Both the position numbers and the translations under genes were made by a program. A stretch of DNA of 8,674 nt from an uncultured Bacilli bacterium (lineage in GTDB: Bacteria; Bacillota_I; Bacilli_A; RF39; UBA660), in the NCBI GenBank assembly GCA_904502155.1, contig CAJGDV010000046.1, positions 1-8,674 of the forward strand. The letters run 5' to 3'. Below the pieces are notes generated by a model that was given only the letters and a program-made list of their open reading frames with translations, searched no databases and was not told where the DNA came from. Positions 6,073 to 8,674 of the stretch are shown piece by piece. The first letter of the stretch is position 1, and each line of letters starts with the position of its first letter.

Positions 6073-6157
6073 TTCGATATAACTTTATCATAATATTAAA
6101 TATAAAAAAATAAATTCGACAAAACTAGATCTTTTTAGCGTTCGACTTTTTTCGATA
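6073..6157 (-). promoter_or_regulatory. Spo0A-box cluster and promoter region upstream of spoIIAA
   Basis: On the minus strand this stretch holds one exact Spo0A box TGTCGAA (6121-6115) and three one-mismatch copies: TATCGAA (6157-6151), AGTCGAA (6147-6141) and TATCGAA (6079-6073). The first two of the latter are in tandem with a 3-base gap (10-bp centre spacing), the arrangement bound by a Spo0A dimer; they lie in the last codons of the 429-aa gene. The exact box overlaps a -35-like TTGTCG, which is 21 bases from a -10-like TATTAT (6095-6090), a long spacing reminiscent of Spo0A-activated sigma-A promoters such as spoIIG. TTCGA motifs are otherwise sparse in this window. Binding is inferred. 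Confidence 0.5.
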
Positions 6158-7424
6158 AAAATAGATATACATATCCTATTATTAAAAATAAGACAATTAT
6201 AATACTACTTTTTTTAACTTTAACTTTAACAGTTTTTAAATCTGTTTTATTTTCTTTTTCATCATTTAATTTATCTTTACATTTAATATATTCATTATTA
6301 ATATATTCATCATCACTACTATTTATAACTTCTTTTATTTCTTGATTTTTTAAATTTACTTTATAAACAGCTTCATCATGTTTATCTTGTAAGTCTTTTA
6401 ATGCTTTTTCTTGAGCTTTTATTAGGTTAATATAGTTTTCCTTAATATCAACTGTAACATCTTTAGAAATCGTTTTAAAAGGAGTAATATAATTAACTTT
6501 ATAAATACCATTTATTGAATAATTAATATTACTCGTAAATTTAACATCACAATTAGATGAAATAAAATCCATTAAATTAATATCTTTAGAATCAATATAT
6601 AAATTTTCATCAACTTCTATTTTCTCGCGAGTTCTAAAACTATATAATGTTTTAGAATCATTATAATCCAGTTTATATTCTAAACTATCTTCTAAATATA
6701 AATCTAAATAATTTATATTTGTAATCATATATTCATAATAAATATATGATGGAATATAATATGTTTTTTCACCTATATATTTACCTATAATTGATTCTTT
6801 ATCATTAGTTTCTGTTTCTTCTTCATCATAAAAAATAATACTTTCATCTATTAATAAACTTTCATTATCATTAGTTATTGTTCCTATTATTCTTTCTTCT
6901 TTATCATAAATAAGGGAAAAAGTTAAACTATAATTTTCTTTATGTTCAGTTTTAATACTAATTAAATATTCATTACTATTTTTTTCAAATGTTAATGCAT
7001 AGTTATAAACATTTGTAAGAAAGTGACATTTATTTTGTGATTTACCATTAATGATAATATCTTCAATATAAATACTTGTTCCAAAATTATTTTTAATTTT
7101 AATTTTAGCATTTTCACTTTGTTTTAAATAAGTATACAAAGTAATTTCTTCAAAAACATGTTCAGGTTTAATAGTTGTTTTTTCACCTAAAACTAATTTA
7201 GTTTGTCCTGTTTTAATTCCTGTAGGATGATTTTCTAAATATTCATATGTAACATTTTCTTCATACGCTCTATATACTTTTTTTTCTATGACATCAACTG
7301 TATCAGAACTTTCTTTAAATTCTTCACTATAACTACTATATTCAGAATAAGGCCCATAATAAGTTTTAGCATTAACTGGTATAATAAATAAATTTATTAA
7401 TACAAGTAAAATTATTTTTTTCAT
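6135..7424 (-). CDS. Unrecognised secreted membrane-anchored protein heading the spoIIA unit
   Basis: A 429-aa protein that I do not recognise. Residues 1-19 form a signal peptide with likely cleavage after VNA; mature residues start KTYYGPYSEYSSYSEE. A large beta-rich, Asn/Tyr/Glu-rich exported region follows to about 330; the stretch around residues 300-327 (INGIYKVNY ... DVTVDI) resembles the end of a bacterial Ig-like (DUF5011-type) domain. Residues 333-366 look like a coiled coil, and 407-424 form a membrane helix with a tiny KKVER tail, so the topology is single-pass with the bulk outside (or in the intermembrane space if made in the forespore). The start ATG at 7424 has a strong AGGAGGTG site. 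A sigma-H promoter lies directly upstream, and spoIIAA follows 72 bases after its stop without a clear terminator. A sporulation role is inferred from context only. Confidence 0.8.
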   Translation of the reverse strand: MKKIILLVLINLFIIPVNAKTYYGPYSEYSSYSEEFKESSDTVDVIEKKVYRAYEENVTYEYLENHPTGIKTGQTKLVLGEKTTIKPEHVFEEITLYTYLKQSENAKIKIKNNFGTSIYIEDIIINGKSQNKCHFLTNVYNYALTFEKNSNEYLISIKTEHKENYSLTFSLIYDKEERIIGTITNDNESLLIDESIIFYDEEETETNDKESIIGKYIGEKTYYIPSYIYYEYMITNINYLDLYLEDSLEYKLDYNDSKTLYSFRTREKIEVDENLYIDSKDINLMDFISSNCDVKFTSNINYSINGIYKVNYITPFKTISKDVTVDIKENYINLIKAQEKALKDLQDKHDEAVYKVNLKNQEIKEVINSSDDEYINNEYIKCKDKLNDEKENKTDLKTVKVKVKKSSIIIVLFLIIGYVYLFLSKKVER

Positions 7425-7444
7425 ATCTACACCTCCTACTTATA

Positions 7445-7474
7445 TTATTCGATATACATATCTTAAAATCCTTT
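7445..7474 (-). promoter_or_regulatory. Sigma-H promoter of the 429-aa gene (spoIIA-type unit)
   Basis: The minus strand carries AAAGGATTT (7474-7466), a complete match to the sigma-H -35 consensus RnAGGAwWW. After a 12-base spacer comes ATCGAATAA (7453-7445), a complete match to the -10 consensus RnnGAATww. Sigma-H drives spoIIA in Bacillus. The -10 overlaps a Spo0A-box-like TATCGAA (7454-7448). The start codon follows about 20 bases downstream with a strong ribosome site between. Confidence 0.75.
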
Positions 7475-7483
7475 TTAAAAATT

Positions 7484-7509
7484 AAAAAAAAATTACACAT
7501 AAGTGTAAT
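7484..7509 (-). terminator. Rho-independent terminator of clpC
   Basis: On the minus strand ATTACAC (7509-7503) pairs with GTGTAAT (7498-7492) across a 4-base loop, followed by a T-tract at about 7492-7484. It contains the clpC TAA stop (7493-7495) and insulates the sigma-H promoter just downstream. Confidence 0.88.
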
Positions 7510-8674
7510 CTTTTAATGTATTAATAAGGATTTTATTATTATCATTAAGTATTTCATCAATAATAATATTATATAATTTATCATTAATAATTTTACAAAC
7601 TTTTCTAGCACCCATCTCTTTAAAATCAGATTCTAAAACTAATTCATTTACTAGATTTTTTGTAAAATTAATATTTATATTTTTCTTCTTATAATTTAAT
7701 TTGATAGTATTTAAATTTTGTTCAATTATTTTTTTAATTTCATTTTCATTAAAATGTTTAAAATTAATAACATCATTAATACGATTTACAAAAGGAATTT
7801 GAAATTCATCTTTTAAATTTCTATTTATATTATTAGAATTAGGAGTAAATCCTAAAAAATTATTTAAAGAACCAACATTTGATGTCATAATAATAATACT
7901 ATTATTAAAATAAACGAAGTCACCTTTTGAATCTCTTATTTTACTATTTTCTAGTATTTGATAAAAAAGATTTATAATACTTGAATGTGCTTTTTCTATT
8001 TCGTCTAAAATAATAACATTATATGGTTTATTTTTTATTTCTTCTAAAATATTATTATTATCTTTATATCCTACGTATCCTGGAGGAGATCCTATTATTT
8101 TGCTTACTGAATGTGCTTCTTTATATTCACTCATATCTAATCTAATAACGTTTTTAGGTCCAACAAGTAAGTTAGCAATTTCGGTTGCAAGCATTGTTTT
8201 GCCTACTCCACTAGGACCAACAAACATATAAGACATACATTTATCTTCTTCATTAAATCCTAGTTTTATTTTTTTAATTGTTTTCATCATTTTCTTTTTT
8301 GCTTCTTCTTGTCCTATTATTTTGGAGTTTATTTTGTTTTCAATTAAATTTATCGTTTTTTTATTTTCTCCTAAAATTTCATATACTGGTATATTTGTTC
8401 TTTCCTTAATAACGTAGGCTATATCTTTTAATGTTACATGTTTTTTATAGTTATTTTTATTTTTTTTAAGGTTAATATTATTAATTTTATGTTCTATTAG
8501 TTTTTCTTTTTCAAGTAGTTCTTTAGCTTTTTTGAATTCTCTTTTTTGAAGTAGTTCTTCTTTTTGTTTTTTTATTTTATGATATTCTTCGTTTAAATTA
8601 TAAATTTCTTTTTCACTTGTTGTTTGTTTTAAACTTACCTTAGAGCATGCTTCATCTAAAATATCTATTAATGA
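7493..8674 (-). CDS. clpC: ClpC-type AAA+ unfoldase, C-terminal part (5' end outside the window)
   Basis: The frame is open to the right edge (393 codons visible), so the internal ATG at 8290 is not the start. In order: the end of AAA domain 1 (SLIDILDEACSKV), a short helical M-domain with the ClpC-like KREFKKAKELLEKE, then NIPV and KIIGQEEA leading into AAA domain 2. Domain 2 shows Walker A GPSGVGKT (about fragment residues 153-160), pore loop GYVG, Walker B VIILDEIEKAH, sensor-1 MTSN, arginine-finger region FVNRIN and sensor-2 GAR. An LGF tripeptide (about 274-276) sits where ClpA/ClpC carry the ClpP-docking loop; ClpB lacks this and has a much longer M-domain. The protein should unfold substrates for ClpP in the cytoplasm. 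In Bacillus, ClpCP degrades SpoIIAB, an intriguing neighbour relation. Confidence 0.88.
   Translation of the reverse strand, partial: SLIDILDEACSKVSLKQTTSEKEIYNLNEEYHKIKKQKEELLQKREFKKAKELLEKEKLIEHKINNINLKKNKNNYKKHVTLKDIAYVIKERTNIPVYEILGENKKTINLIENKINSKIIGQEEAKKKMMKTIKKIKLGFNEEDKCMSYMFVGPSGVGKTMLATEIANLLVGPKNVIRLDMSEYKEAHSVSKIIGSPPGYVGYKDNNNILEEIKNKPYNVIILDEIEKAHSSIINLFYQILENSKIRDSKGDFVYFNNSIIIMTSNVGSLNNFLGFTPNSNNINRNLKDEFQIPFVNRINDVINFKHFNENEIKKIIEQNLNTIKLNYKKKNININFTKNLVNELVLESDFKEMGARKVCKIINDKLYNIIIDEILNDNNKILINTLKDYTYV

Noticed and set aside
6121..6137. AGATCT-centred palindrome after the 429-aa gene as a terminator
   Set aside because: There is no loop, no stable stem and no adjacent T-tract in the right place, so read-through into spoIIAA-sigF is more likely.
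8285..8290. Tandem ATG codons as the start of the Clp gene
   Set aside because: The frame stays open upstream to the window edge and encodes the expected end of AAA domain 1, the M-domain and the IGQEEA segment, so these are internal methionines.

Overview
The window looks like chromosome from an endospore-forming, low-GC Gram-positive bacterium (Bacillota), probably an uncultured gut-type Bacilli or Mollicutes-adjacent lineage. It is strongly AT-rich (about a quarter G+C by eye), has GGAGG/AGGTG ribosome sites, and uses TGG for every Trp codon I checked with no internal TGA, so the standard bacterial code applies rather than the mycoplasma code. The taxonomy is inference; the sporulation identity rests on clear family matches.

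Layout, all on the minus strand except one gene, read from the right edge leftwards: (1) the C-terminal half of a ClpC-type unfoldase, closed by a terminator; (2) a near-perfect sigma-H promoter driving an unrecognised 429-aa secreted, membrane-anchored protein, then spoIIAA and sigF, closed by a terminator; (3) a stand-alone pilin-like surface protein with its own promoter and terminator; (4) a forespore-type promoter followed by spoVAC-spoVAD-spoVAEb, closed by a bidirectional terminator; (5) a plus-strand GNAT acetyltransferase convergent with the spoVA operon and divergent from an ASCH-domain gene; (6) a second pilin-like gene running off the left edge.

The core is a rearranged spoIIA-spoVA locus. 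In Bacillus and Clostridium the order is spoIIAA-spoIIAB-sigF. Here spoIIAB (anti-sigma factor and kinase) is missing: spoIIAA and sigF are 10 bp apart with only the sigF ribosome site between them. SpoIIAA has also lost the serine that SpoIIAB phosphorylates (DSSG is DLNG), and sigma-F is about 30 residues short at its N-terminus. These point to a forespore sigma switch that has lost or replaced the SpoIIAB partner-switching module. The 429-aa membrane protein with a sigma-H promoter, heading the same unit, is the best candidate for an undescribed sporulation gene. A cluster of Spo0A-box-like TTCGA motifs lies between it and spoIIAA.

Expected logic: starvation gives Spo0A~P and sigma-H, which express the 429-aa protein, SpoIIAA and sigma-F; sigma-F (and later sigma-G) then drives spoVACDE, which moves dipicolinic acid into the forespore. 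The ASCH and GNAT genes look like unrelated cargo. I saw no tRNA or rRNA genes, insertion sequences, CRISPR arrays or phage genes, and no gap above 300 bases without a gene.
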